A stretch of 18,613 nt of DNA from Omnitrophica bacterium RBG_13_46_9 (GTDB lineage Bacteria; Omnitrophota; Gorgyraeia; JABMRN01; RBG-13-46-9): positions 5,519 to 24,131 of the forward strand of contig MHFD01000007.1 of NCBI GenBank assembly GCA_001804045.1, in the 5' to 3' direction. The position numbers and the translations under genes are program-made. A model generated the notes under the pieces. That model searched no databases. It saw only the letters and a program-made list of their open reading frames with translations, and was not told the DNA's origin. Numbering within the stretch: position 1 is the first letter of the stretch; the number at the start of each line of letters is the position of its first letter. Shown here one piece after another: positions 1 to 7,465 of the stretch.

Positions 1-20
1 GAGTTAAAGATCCAGAGCAT

Positions 21-400
21 GAAATACAATGGAAATACATTGATGCTCATTGAAACACATTGATATACGATTGAAATACGGTGGAAATACGATTGAAATA
101 CGGTGGAAATACGATTGAAATACATGGACAACGAAAGGTTCGTGAAATTCGATGTGCGAAATTCGTAATTCGTGACAATTTCAACGGGTCGTTGCGAAAG
201 CAACATATGCAACCTCTGAAACTTTTGCAACCTATGCAACATAAAACGGGAGCAACCTTAAGAAACCTTAAGCAACATCAAGAAACTTTAAGAAACCTTC
301 GATTATGGAAACTCATTGATATACGATGGAAATACAATGGAAATACATTGATGCTCATTGAAACACATTGAAACACGTTGAGACTCGTGGAAACGGGTTG
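21..400. repeat. Mosaic of 10-11 bp degenerate tandem words
   Basis: This gene-free stretch is built of short words about one helical turn long. Five 11-bp units alternate between GATTGAAATAC and GGTGGAAATAC at 69-123. Four 10-bp units of the type CTTAAGAAAC lie at 257-296. A 43-bp segment (21-63) recurs exactly at 329-371, and a 22-bp segment (58-79) recurs at 314-335 with one change, so the same modules are reused in a different order. Between them, 140-180 holds words of the type CGAAATTCG/CGTAATTCG. No Shine-Dalgarno-supported gene is visible. An open frame crosses 81-371, but it merely reads through the repeat. The function is unknown; the sequence shows only the repeat structure. Confidence 0.85.
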
Positions 401-439
401 ATCATGTCGATTACATTATCAAAAGGGGTATAATAAGAA

Positions 440-607
440 ATGTATAAAATACAGAAAGTAAGATTCAAAGACAAGAATAACGCGGATTTTTTATCATTGT
501 TGGAGGAATATTTTAAAAGGCAAACTGCCCATGAAACAGAACGCATATTTAACAAAAAAATCCGGACCATAAATCCCCAGTATCCCTGGGTCTACGGACT
601 TAAATAA
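440..607 (+). CDS. Possible small hypothetical protein (55 aa)
   Basis: I do not recognise this gene. The frame opens at ATG 440 and closes with TAA at 605-607. The product begins MYKIQKVRFKDKN, is rich in Lys, Arg, Phe and Tyr, and ends with an aromatic tail (PQYPWVYGLK). It has no signal peptide and no membrane segment. An AGGGG at 424-428 lies about 11 nt before the ATG, a little far for a ribosome site, and a TATAAT at 429-434 has no convincing -35 partner. It starts immediately after the short-word repeat region and is AT-richer than the pur genes. Amino acid composition is protein-like (amphipathic LEEYFKRQTAHETERIF stretch), but with 55 codons a chance frame cannot be excluded. Confidence 0.4.
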   Translation: MYKIQKVRFKDKNNADFLSLLEEYFKRQTAHETERIFNKKIRTINPQYPWVYGLK

Positions 608-880
608 TAGAATCGTTTACCGGCCTGCCTGTATTTGCTATAGCGCATTCCAAACCACCGGTTCAGTTGTTTACCTCTTGGCTTTATATTATAGCCAAAC
701 CCTAACAAAAATCGTTCAGAAGCATTCTTAGGTGACCTTAATTTTGCGAAACACCCCCATATAATCGTGATATTGCCCCCAGTCCTTTTTTAAAAGACAC
801 AGCTACAATCGATCTTATAACCTATCCTCGAATATCCCGTTTCAGTAAAAAAATCATGAGGAATCCGACTCTGCTTTTCG
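608..880. other. Gene-free stretch upstream of the pur promoter
   Basis: About 270 bases without a supported coding frame, RNA gene or repeat. There are a few AT-rich spots, including a TATAAT at 760-765 without a well-spaced -35, but nothing I would annotate. Confidence 0.6.
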
Positions 881-909
881 TTGACAATACATAACATCTA
901 TGGTATAAA
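881..909 (+). promoter_or_regulatory. Sigma70-type promoter of the purine run
   Basis: A perfect TTGACA (881-886) is separated by exactly 17 bp from TATAAA (904-909). Transcription would start near 916, leaving a leader of about 100 nt before purB at 1018. It is the only strong promoter I see upstream of purB-purC-purM-purD-purE. Confidence 0.75.
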
Positions 910-913
910 GTTT

Positions 914-972
914 ACGGCATAGGCACACATATTCTATATAATATAACTGATATTAGCGTTTGTGTATGCCGT
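914..972 (+). promoter_or_regulatory. Leader hairpin upstream of purB
   Basis: ACGGCATA (914-921) pairs with TATGCCGT (965-972), and CACA (924-927) continues the stem with TGTG (961-964) across a two-base GG bulge. The AT-rich loop is about 33 nt. The hairpin sits at the predicted very 5' end of the purB transcript. It does not match the purine riboswitch as I know it, and no oligo-U run follows, so it is not a classical terminator. It may stabilise the message or take part in control; this is inference. Confidence 0.45.
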
Positions 973-1017
973 GAATATTTCCGCCGACAAAATAGATCTG
1001 CTCCAAAAAGGTACGAC

Positions 1018-2310
1018 ATGATAGAGAGATACACCTTGCCCCGAATGGCCCGCGTGTGGTCAGAGGAGAACAAATTCGAGAAGATGCTCGAGATCGAAAT
1101 CCTGAGCTGCGAGGCCCTCTGCAAACTTAAAATCATACCTAAAGCCGACCTTTTCCAGATCAAAAAGAAGGCCCGTTTCAATATCGAACGCATAAAAGAG
1201 ATAGAGAAGAAGACAAACCACGATGTGATAAGTTTTGTGATGAGTATCTCCGAAAGCGTGGGCGATGCGGCAAAATACATACATTTCGGGCTTACCTCGA
1301 GTGATGTCGTAGATACGGCTTTTTCCGTCATTATGTGTGAGGCGGCGGATATCCTGATAAAAGACGCCCAGCTGCTTCTCAAGGCGTTTAGAATAAAAGC
1401 AAGAAAATACAAAAATACCGTTATGATAGGCCGGTCTCACGGTATCCACGCCGAGCCCATGACATTCGGGCTTAAATGCGCTCTTTTCTATGAGGAAACA
1501 AAACGGAATATAGACAGGCTTGAAAAGGCGCGCGAGACCGTTGCCTACGGGAAGATTTCGGGTTCTGTAGGCACATACGCCAATATAGATCCCTTTGTGG
1601 AGGAATACGTCTGCAGGCGATTGGGGTTAAAGCCGGCCAAGGTCTCGTCCCAGATACTGCAGCGCGACAGGCACGCTCAATATCTAAACTCTATTGCGAT
1701 AGCGGGAACGTCGTTGGAGAAATTTTCAACGGAATTTCGCGCCCTTCAGAGAACGGAGATAGGAGAGGTCGAGGAATATTTCTCCCCGACACAAAAGGGC
1801 TCCTCAAGCATGCCGCACAAAAAGAACCCGATAATGTTCGAGCGCATATGCGGCATGGCTAGGATTTTGAGGGCGAACGCTTTGGCGAGCATGGAGAATA
1901 TGCCCCTCTGGCACGAGAGGGACATATCTCACTCTTCGGTTGAAAGGGTGATAATCCCTGATTCGACCATAATTTTGGACTATGCGCTCACGAAGATGGC
2001 GGATCTTGTGAATAGGTTAACGGTGAATGAGGACAGGATGACCGAAAACCTAAATAGGACAAAAGGTATTATTTTTTCCCAGCGCGTCCTTCTGGAACTT
2101 ATCAAAAGAGGCCTTACCAGGATGGAGGCGTATGATATAGTCCAGGACGCGGCGCTCAATATGCAGAAAGAGGATATAAATTTTAAGGAAGCGCTGAAGA
2201 GAAATAAGAAGATAAGGGGCGTAATGGGACCCGATGCCATCGATGGGTGTTTCGACCTGGGCTATCACACGAAACATGTCGATAGGATATTCAGAAAAGT
2301 CGGCATATAA
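1018..2310 (+). CDS. purB: Adenylosuccinate lyase
   Basis: PurB cleaves fumarate from SAICAR and from adenylosuccinate, so it serves both IMP synthesis and the IMP-to-AMP branch in the cytoplasm. The 430-aa product has the usual family length. The fumarase/aspartase-superfamily signature SSSMPHKKNP is at residues 262-271, the flexible catalytic-serine loop. HFGLTSSD is at 89-96 and GRSHGIHAEP at 138-147. The histidines at 68, 89 and 141 fall at the positions I recall for the catalytic histidines of the Bacillus subtilis enzyme. ATG 1018 is preceded by AAAAAGG at 1005-1011. It is the first gene of the pur run, behind the promoter at 881-909, and 127 bp precede purC. Confidence 0.97.
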   Translation: MIERYTLPRMARVWSEENKFEKMLEIEILSCEALCKLKIIPKADLFQIKKKARFNIERIKEIEKKTNHDVISFVMSISESVGDAAKYIHFGLTSSDVVDTAFSVIMCEAADILIKDAQLLLKAFRIKARKYKNTVMIGRSHGIHAEPMTFGLKCALFYEETKRNIDRLEKARETVAYGKISGSVGTYANIDPFVEEYVCRRLGLKPAKVSSQILQRDRHAQYLNSIAIAGTSLEKFSTEFRALQRTEIGEVEEYFSPTQKGSSSMPHKKNPIMFERICGMARILRANALASMENMPLWHERDISHSSVERVIIPDSTIILDYALTKMADLVNRLTVNEDRMTENLNRTKGIIFSQRVLLELIKRGLTRMEAYDIVQDAALNMQKEDINFKEALKRNKKIRGVMGPDAIDGCFDLGYHTKHVDRIFRKVGI

Positions 2311-2380
2311 TTGGTCATAGGTTATAGTCGCATACAGCCATTGCCGTAAATTAGCTGAGCGGGCAACCTATTCTGGCCGC

Positions 2381-2414
2381 TTTAGACAGTTTATAGTTAA
2401 ACGCGCAGTCTAAA
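2381..2414 (+). promoter_or_regulatory. Hairpin between purB and purC
   Basis: TTTAGAC (2381-2387) pairs with GTCTAAA (2408-2414). Inside it, GTTTA (2389-2393) pairs with TAAAC around a four-base loop, leaving an asymmetric internal bulge. It ends 23 nt before the purC start and is followed by an A-rich, not U-rich, stretch, so an RNA-processing or stability element seems likelier than a terminator. The sequence shows only the pairing. Confidence 0.4.
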
Positions 2415-2437
2415 AAGAAAATATAATAGGTGTAAAA

Positions 2438-3142
2438 ATGCAAAAAGGCAAACAAATTTATGAAGGGAAAGCGAAGAAGGTTTACCAGACGGATAGCGCG
2501 GATATTCTGATCCAGGAATTTAAAGACGACGCCACAGCTTTTGATGCCACAAAGAGAGGCACCATCAGGGGGAAGGGCGTTATAAACAACACTATTTCAA
2601 AGATACTCTTCGAGCTCCTGGAGTCAAAGGGAATAGAGACACATTTCATAAAACAGCTGGACGAGCGGCAGATGCTTATAAAAAGCGTTGAGATAATCCC
2701 ACTCGAGGTAACCATGCGCAACATTGTTGCCGGAGGGATGAGCAAGCTTTTGGGCATAGACGAAGGCCTGGTTTTGAAGGAGCCGGTGCTGGAATATCAC
2801 TATAAGAACGATGCGCTTCACGACCCGCTTATAAATGAGTATCATGCTAAGGCATTGGGCCTGGCGACGGACGAAGAACTGGATTTTATCGAAAGAAGGT
2901 CTTTCGAGATAAACAATATCTTAAAGGCATTTTTTGAGCACAAGAATCTGATCTTAGTCGATTTCAAGCTGGAGTTTGGAAGACACAAAGGCAGGGTGCT
3001 TCTCGCAGATGAGATTTCTCCCGATACGTGCAGGTTTTGGGACAAAGAGACGCGGGAGAAACTCGACAAAGATCGCTTCAGGAGAGATATGGGAAATGTG
3101 GAAGAAGCCTACCAAGAGGTATTGAAAAGGTTGACACGCTAA
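2438..3142 (+). CDS. purC: SAICAR synthetase (phosphoribosylaminoimidazole-succinocarboxamide synthase)
   Basis: PurC joins CAIR and aspartate with ATP hydrolysis to give SAICAR, the substrate of PurB next door. The 234-aa product has the normal length of the single-domain bacterial enzyme. Visible family motifs are YEGKAKKVY at 8-16 (nucleotide-binding hairpin), DDATAFDATKRG near 30-41, the EVTMRNIVAGG stretch near 90-100 and LLADEISPDTCRFWD near 188-202. The start at 2438 follows AATAGG (2426-2431). It lies 127 bp after purB and only 31 bp before purM, so it is probably cotranscribed with both. I see nothing truncated or unusual. Confidence 0.97.
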   Translation: MQKGKQIYEGKAKKVYQTDSADILIQEFKDDATAFDATKRGTIRGKGVINNTISKILFELLESKGIETHFIKQLDERQMLIKSVEIIPLEVTMRNIVAGGMSKLLGIDEGLVLKEPVLEYHYKNDALHDPLINEYHAKALGLATDEELDFIERRSFEINNILKAFFEHKNLILVDFKLEFGRHKGRVLLADEISPDTCRFWDKETREKLDKDRFRRDMGNVEEAYQEVLKRLTR

Positions 3143-3173
3143 TAATATTATTTATCGTGAGGGTAGAAAAAAA

Positions 3174-4184
3174 ATGGGCAAACTTTCATATAAAAAATCC
3201 GGAGTCGACATCGATAAGGCAAATATTTTTGTACAGAGAATAAAACCTCTCATAAGGAGCACAAAACGGCCTGGTTGGGTCAGCAATATCGGGGCTTTCG
3301 CAGGATTCTTTAGACCCAGCATGTCCGCATATAAAGACCCGATTATAGTCGCTTCGACAGACGGCGTCGGCACAAAGCTCATGATCGCGAATTGGGTCGG
3401 GAAACATGATACGGTGGGCATAGATCTGGTGGCTATGTGCGTAAATGACATTGTCACCTGCGGAGCGGAGCCGCTATTTTTCCTGGATTATTTTGCCACC
3501 GGAAAGCTCTCTTCAAAAGTCGCTTACGAGGTTTTAAAAGGCATTGTTAAAGGGTGCAGGTTTGCCAATTGTTCTTTGATAGGCGGCGAAACAGCGGAAC
3601 TCCCCGGCATGTATAGACCGGGCGACTATGATCTGGCCGGCTTTTCTGTCGGTATTGTGGACAGAAAAGGCATTATAGACGGCTCTAAGATAAGGGGAGG
3701 AGACCTTATTTTGGGGATAGCCTCGACCGGGCTGCATTCAAACGGGTATTCATTGGTAAGGAAGGTCTTTTCCAAAAAATTACTTTCGACAAAACTGGCA
3801 GAGAAAGCGCTAAAACCGACGATGATATATGTAAAACCGGTACTTGACCTCCTAAAGCGTTTTGACATAAAAGGCATAGCCAATATTACAGGCGGCGGTT
3901 TCCATGATAATATAATAAGGTTATTGCCGTTAGGGGTCAGGGCCGTAATATATAACGGGACATGGCCCATATTGCCCATTTTCAAATTAATCAAGAAAAA
4001 GGGGCTTATAGAAGACAGCGAGATGTTCAAGACCTTTAATATGGGAATCGGGATGGCCCTGATTCTTTCACGGAAAGAGATCCTGAAAGCCAGAGATTAC
4101 CTTTTAAAGAAATATGGCTTAAAGAGCTGGGTAATAGGGGAGATTATCGGGGGAAGGCGAAAAGTAGAGATATTGGGATGTTAA
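3174..4184 (+). CDS. purM: AIR synthetase (phosphoribosylformylglycinamidine cyclo-ligase)
   Basis: PurM closes the imidazole ring of FGAM with ATP to form AIR. The 336-aa product has the typical length and architecture (PurM/AIRS fold). The N-terminal region carries IGAFAGFF and then ASTDGVGTKL, followed by GIDLVAMCVNDIVTCGAEPLFFLDYFATG and GGETAELPGMY. These are the dimer-interface and ATP-site motifs of the family. Later come ASTGLHSNGYSLVRK and ITGGGFHDNI; the family more often has GGG-x-x-x-N here. The start follows GAGGG at 3159-3163 with a spacer of about 10 nt. It is spaced 31 bp from purC and 50 bp from purD. Confidence 0.97.
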   Translation: MGKLSYKKSGVDIDKANIFVQRIKPLIRSTKRPGWVSNIGAFAGFFRPSMSAYKDPIIVASTDGVGTKLMIANWVGKHDTVGIDLVAMCVNDIVTCGAEPLFFLDYFATGKLSSKVAYEVLKGIVKGCRFANCSLIGGETAELPGMYRPGDYDLAGFSVGIVDRKGIIDGSKIRGGDLILGIASTGLHSNGYSLVRKVFSKKLLSTKLAEKALKPTMIYVKPVLDLLKRFDIKGIANITGGGFHDNIIRLLPLGVRAVIYNGTWPILPIFKLIKKKGLIEDSEMFKTFNMGIGMALILSRKEILKARDYLLKKYGLKSWVIGEIIGGRRKVEILGC

Positions 4185-4234
4185 GCCTCCGGCCATTCCA
4201 CTCGGTTTGAGCAGATGCGGCGGATAATCCGATC

Positions 4235-5596
4235 ATGAAAATACTTATTGTAGGACAGGGCGGAAGAGAGCACGCGCTGGCCTGGAAAATCAGACAGACA
4301 ACAAAAGTCAAAACACTATACTGCGCGCCAGGCAACGGCGGGACGGCTCAAATATCCCAAAATATTCCCATAGAAGCGGATGACCTCATAGGCCTGCGCA
4401 ATTTCTGTGAGGAGGAGAAAGTGGATTTAACCGTGGTAGGACCCGAGATGCCGCTTTCATTAGGAATAACCGATCTATTTAAAGAAAAGGGGTTGAGGGT
4501 ATTCGGACCCAGCAGGGCCGCCGCGCAGCTTGAGGCAAGCAAAGTTTTTACGAAGGAGCTTTCGAGAAGCGAGAATATTCCGACGGCGGATTTTGAGATT
4601 TTCGAAGATGCCAAGAAGGCAAAAGATTTTGTAAAATCAAAGGGCGCCCCGATAGTGGTGAAAGCGGATGGCCTGGCGGCAGGCAAGGGCGTAATTGTGG
4701 CAAAAGAAGAATCAGAAGCGCTTGAGGCCATCGATGAAATAATGGTGAAAAGGACATTCGGGTCGTCCGGCAATAAAGTGATCGTGGAAGAGTGTTTGGA
4801 GGGCGAAGAGGCCTCTATTATAGTGGTATCGGATGGGGAGAACATAGTGCCTCTTGCTTCCAGTCAGGACCATAAACGCGTTTTTGATGGCGATAGAGGG
4901 CCTAACACCGGTGGCATGGGCGCTTATTCGCCCGCGCCGGCAGTTACGGATAAGGTTTTTAACGATACGATCTCAAGCATAATAAAGCCGGCTATCAGGG
5001 GCATGAGGAAAAAAGGCATAGACTACAGAGGCGCCCTATACGCCGGCGTGATGCTCTCAAAAGGAGAGCCGAAGCTGCTGGAGTTCAACGTGAGATTCGG
5101 CGACCCTGAAACACAGGCGATTTTCCCAAGGTTAAAGTCGGATTTTTTAGAGTTAATAGAGCTGGCTATCGACGGGTCCCTTAAGAATTACAGTTTAGGC
5201 TGGGATGAGAGAAGCTGCGTGTGCGTTGTCATGGCCGCGGGCGGATATCCCGGCAGATACGAAAAAGGAAAAGAGATTTTCGGCATCGAGAAGGCTCTTG
5301 AGATTACGGATACATTGGTGTTCCATGCCGGAACAGATATCGTCCGCGAAAATAAACCTCTATGCGGCACCGCGACTTATGATAAAAAAAAGGGAAAAGT
5401 GATCACAAATGGAGGCAGGGTATTAAACGTAATCGGGCTGGGAAAGGATATAAAGAAAGCGATAGATAAGGCGTATAGCGCTTGTGGCAAGATAAAATTT
5501 GATGGTATGCACTACAGAAAAGATATAGGGTATAGAGCGGTCGGCAGGCTGAAATCAAAAGCCAGAGCGAAAAATATTCGGATTTCAAGACCTTAG
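4235..5596 (+). CDS. purD: Phosphoribosylamine-glycine ligase (GAR synthetase)
   Basis: PurD joins 5-phosphoribosylamine and glycine with ATP, step two of purine synthesis. It is an ATP-grasp protein starting with the typical MKILIVGQGGREHALAWKI. VVKADGLAAGKGV near 143-155 and the glycine-rich PNTGGMGAYSPAP near 223-235 bind ATP. EFNVRFGDPETQ near 286-297 carries the metal ligands. At 453 aa it is some 25 residues longer than usual. The extra length is a basic tail after the conserved HYRKDIGYRA, rich in Arg and Lys. No good Shine-Dalgarno sequence precedes ATG 4235, but the conserved N-terminus fixes the start. It lies 50 bp after purM. Confidence 0.97.
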   Translation: MKILIVGQGGREHALAWKIRQTTKVKTLYCAPGNGGTAQISQNIPIEADDLIGLRNFCEEEKVDLTVVGPEMPLSLGITDLFKEKGLRVFGPSRAAAQLEASKVFTKELSRSENIPTADFEIFEDAKKAKDFVKSKGAPIVVKADGLAAGKGVIVAKEESEALEAIDEIMVKRTFGSSGNKVIVEECLEGEEASIIVVSDGENIVPLASSQDHKRVFDGDRGPNTGGMGAYSPAPAVTDKVFNDTISSIIKPAIRGMRKKGIDYRGALYAGVMLSKGEPKLLEFNVRFGDPETQAIFPRLKSDFLELIELAIDGSLKNYSLGWDERSCVCVVMAAGGYPGRYEKGKEIFGIEKALEITDTLVFHAGTDIVRENKPLCGTATYDKKKGKVITNGGRVLNVIGLGKDIKKAIDKAYSACGKIKFDGMHYRKDIGYRAVGRLKSKARAKNIRISRP

Positions 5597-5817
5597 CTCG
5601 GATATCTTACGCCAAAAGCCGGACGACTGCGACGAAAATTTTTAACCCGCCTTCGCGCCTGACTCGCCGGCAAGGCAGGGAATTCACTGTCTCTTAAGGG
5701 TGGGAGTGGGTGGTGAAGAGAATTCCGCTTCGGCGAGGTTTTCGCTTAACCGAGGCTAGAGAAAAGATTCCATACCTAGTAAGGGCGTGGAGCTTCAATT
5801 CTACAAGGAGTTTTTCC
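5597..5817 (+). other. Intergenic leader between purD and purE
   Basis: This 221-bp gap holds an 8-bp hairpin: CCCGCCTT (5646-5653) pairs with AAGGC-GGG (5672-5680), with one bulged A. It also holds a G-rich run (5698-5713) with three GGG triplets and one GG. The purE frame stays open upstream to 5710, but the translated part resembles no PurE, and the good ribosome site lies downstream. No clear promoter or U-tailed terminator is visible. Confidence 0.5.
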
Positions 5818-6330
5818 ATGGTAAGGAAACCGCAAGTATCGGTGATAATGGGTAGCGATTCGGATTTGGAGATTATGAAAGAGACACTGCATCTTCTGAA
5901 AGAGTTCGGCATTCCTTACGAGGCGAAAATTTTGTCCGCGCACAGATCCCCTCAATTAACGACTGCCTTCGCGAAAAGAGCCGAAAAGAAAGGGATAAAC
6001 GTCATCATCGCCGGAGCCGGAGGAGCGGCGCACCTGGCGGGGGTCATCGCGAGCCATACGTCTCTTCCCGTAATAGGAGTCCCGATGGAGACCGGAGCGC
6101 TTAAAGGGATAGATTCGTTATTTTCGACGGTTCAGATGCCAAGCGGCGTACCCGTGGCCACGGTTGCTATCGGAAAAGCCGGGGCGAAAAATGCCGCGAT
6201 CCTGGCAGCGGAGATTCTGGGCGTTAACGACACTGCGCTGCGGCAGAAGATCAGGATCTTTAAGAGAAAACTTGCAAATAATATCAAAGAAAAAAATAAG
6301 AAACTCAAACTTGTCATAGCTGATGGCTAA
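5818..6330 (+). CDS. purE: N5-carboxyaminoimidazole ribonucleotide mutase / AIR carboxylase
   Basis: PurE supplies CAIR, the substrate of PurC. The start is set at ATG 5818 because AAGGAG (5805-5810) lies 7 nt upstream and the protein then begins as family members do (MVRKPQVSVIMGSDSDLE). The frame is open further up, to 5710, but those 36 codons lack a ribosome site and family similarity. Motifs are GSDSDLE at 12-18, the active-site SAHRSP near 41-46, and AGAGGAAHLAG followed by TSLPVIGVPM. The 170-aa product has normal length with a Lys-rich tail. No purK lies in the window, so I cannot tell whether this is class I (N5-CAIR mutase, needing PurK) or class II (direct AIR carboxylase). Confidence 0.95.
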   Translation: MVRKPQVSVIMGSDSDLEIMKETLHLLKEFGIPYEAKILSAHRSPQLTTAFAKRAEKKGINVIIAGAGGAAHLAGVIASHTSLPVIGVPMETGALKGIDSLFSTVQMPSGVPVATVAIGKAGAKNAAILAAEILGVNDTALRQKIRIFKRKLANNIKEKNKKLKLVIADG

Positions 6331-6380
6331 GCACGCGCGCAGGCTGTGGCAACATATGATGTCATAAGCAGTTAACTGGG

Positions 6381-6998
6381 ATGGCTAAAACAGAAATACT
6401 GAGAGTTGACCCGCATTCCCCGGATGAGCGAGCCGTCGAATTCGCCGCCACGCTTTTACGCGATGGAGGGCTTGTCGCTTTTCCCACAGAAACGGTATAC
6501 GGTATAGGCGCAAATTTCTTAGACGAAAAGGCGATGGTAAGATTGCGCGAGATCAAGAAAAGGCCCGCCGACAAGCCTTTTACGATTCATATATCCAGTC
6601 TGGATATGGTCATCAAGATGGGTTGCGAGATTTCACCTTTGGCGGATCGGCTCATAAAAGAATTTTGGCCGGGGCCGCTTACTTTGATCCTGAGGTCAAA
6701 AAAAGGCTCACTAGGTTTCCGCATGCCAAAAAATAATATAGCGAAAGATCTGATATCAAAAAGCGGTGTGCCGATAGTTGCCCCGAGCGCAAATATATCC
6801 GGTCAAAAACCCGCCATCGAAGCGGATGAAGTTTTTAGGAATCTTGGCGGTGAGATAGACCTGATTTTGGACAGCGGCAGGACGGAGTTTGGCAAGGAAT
6901 CGACGGTCGTAGATACCACGATATTTCCATACAGGATTTTGAGAAAAGGCGCTATCTCGGAAAGCGAGATCGACGAAGTCTGGGGTAAGGTAAAATGA
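6381..6998 (+). CDS. tsaC: Threonylcarbamoyl-AMP synthase (TsaC/YwlC/Sua5 family)
   Basis: The protein makes threonylcarbamoyl-AMP from threonine, bicarbonate and ATP, the first step of the universal t6A37 modification of ANN-decoding tRNAs. The 205-aa product is the short, single-domain YrdC/TsaC type without the Sua5 C-terminal domain. Visible family features are the N-terminal GGLVAFPTETVYGIGAN (29-45), the KKRPADKPFTIHI basic substrate loop (about 59-71), FWPGPLTLIL (about 95-104) and APSANISG (about 134-141). The start at 6381 has a poor ribosome site; a perfect palindrome CAGTTAACTG (6369-6378) lies just before it. Its last 4 bp overlap the next gene (ATGA), so the two are translationally coupled. 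Confidence 0.93.
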   Translation: MAKTEILRVDPHSPDERAVEFAATLLRDGGLVAFPTETVYGIGANFLDEKAMVRLREIKKRPADKPFTIHISSLDMVIKMGCEISPLADRLIKEFWPGPLTLILRSKKGSLGFRMPKNNIAKDLISKSGVPIVAPSANISGQKPAIEADEVFRNLGGEIDLILDSGRTEFGKESTVVDTTIFPYRILRKGAISESEIDEVWGKVK

Positions 6999-7465
6999 AA
7001 CCCGTGAAAAATGTCCTTATAGTTTGCACCGGAAATAGCTGCCGCAGCACGATGGCAGAAGGGTATCTTGTCAAAAGGCTAAAAGACCTAGGGATAAAGG
7101 ATATCAGTGTTATATCTTCGGGAACAGGCGCCGTTCCCGGTTTAAGGCCCACCAACGAGGCGATTCAAGTTATGGCAGCCCACGGCATCGATATATCCGG
7201 ATATGCCTCTTCGGTTTTAAATAAGATGGACATAGATAACGCAGACATAATTCTTGTTATGGAGCCGATACATAAGGAGATAATCTTGAATTTAGTTCCC
7301 AATGCGAATGACAGGGTATGTATGTTGAGGCAATTTTCTTCCGAGGACAATCGCAAGGAAAGTTTCATACGGGATCCTATCGGCAAACCCATTAAATTTT
7401 ATAGGCAGATTTTTGAGATTATAAAAGATTCTATCGAGGGATTCTTGACATGGCTGAGAGAATAG
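6995..7465 (+). CDS. Low-molecular-weight protein phosphatase (YwlE/ArsC-like)
   Basis: A cysteine-based phosphatase of the LMW-PTP fold, 156 aa. The P-loop CTGNSCRS at residues 11-18 carries nucleophile C11 and R17. The general acid is in IRDPIGKP (D127). In Bacillus YwlE a Thr at the fifth P-loop position favours phosphoarginine, and tyrosine phosphatases have Ile there. This protein has the small polar Ser, as do many arsenate-reductase-type members, so the substrate is open; I see no ArsC-type second redox cysteine pair. Position between tsaC (4-bp overlap) and rpiB (16-bp overlap) copies the ywlC-ywlE-rpiB-glyA order of Bacillus, which supports the YwlE assignment. Confidence 0.9.
   Translation: MKPVKNVLIVCTGNSCRSTMAEGYLVKRLKDLGIKDISVISSGTGAVPGLRPTNEAIQVMAAHGIDISGYASSVLNKMDIDNADIILVMEPIHKEIILNLVPNANDRVCMLRQFSSEDNRKESFIRDPIGKPIKFYRQIFEIIKDSIEGFLTWLRE

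Noticed and set aside
81..371. Open frame of 96 codons
   Set aside because: It merely reads through the 10-11 bp repeat words; no ribosome site and a periodic, unnatural protein sequence.
912..1449. Minus-strand frames opposite purB
   Set aside because: Shadows of a clearly coding plus strand; no ribosome site and no recognisable motif.
5710..5817. N-terminal extension of purE by 36 codons
   Set aside because: AAGGAG with ideal spacing precedes ATG 5818, and the family-like N-terminus starts there; the extension is Arg-rich and unrelated.
5694..5912. Minus-strand frame of 72 codons across the purE start
   Set aside because: Half of it is the antisense of purE and the rest is G-rich spacer; no support for coding.
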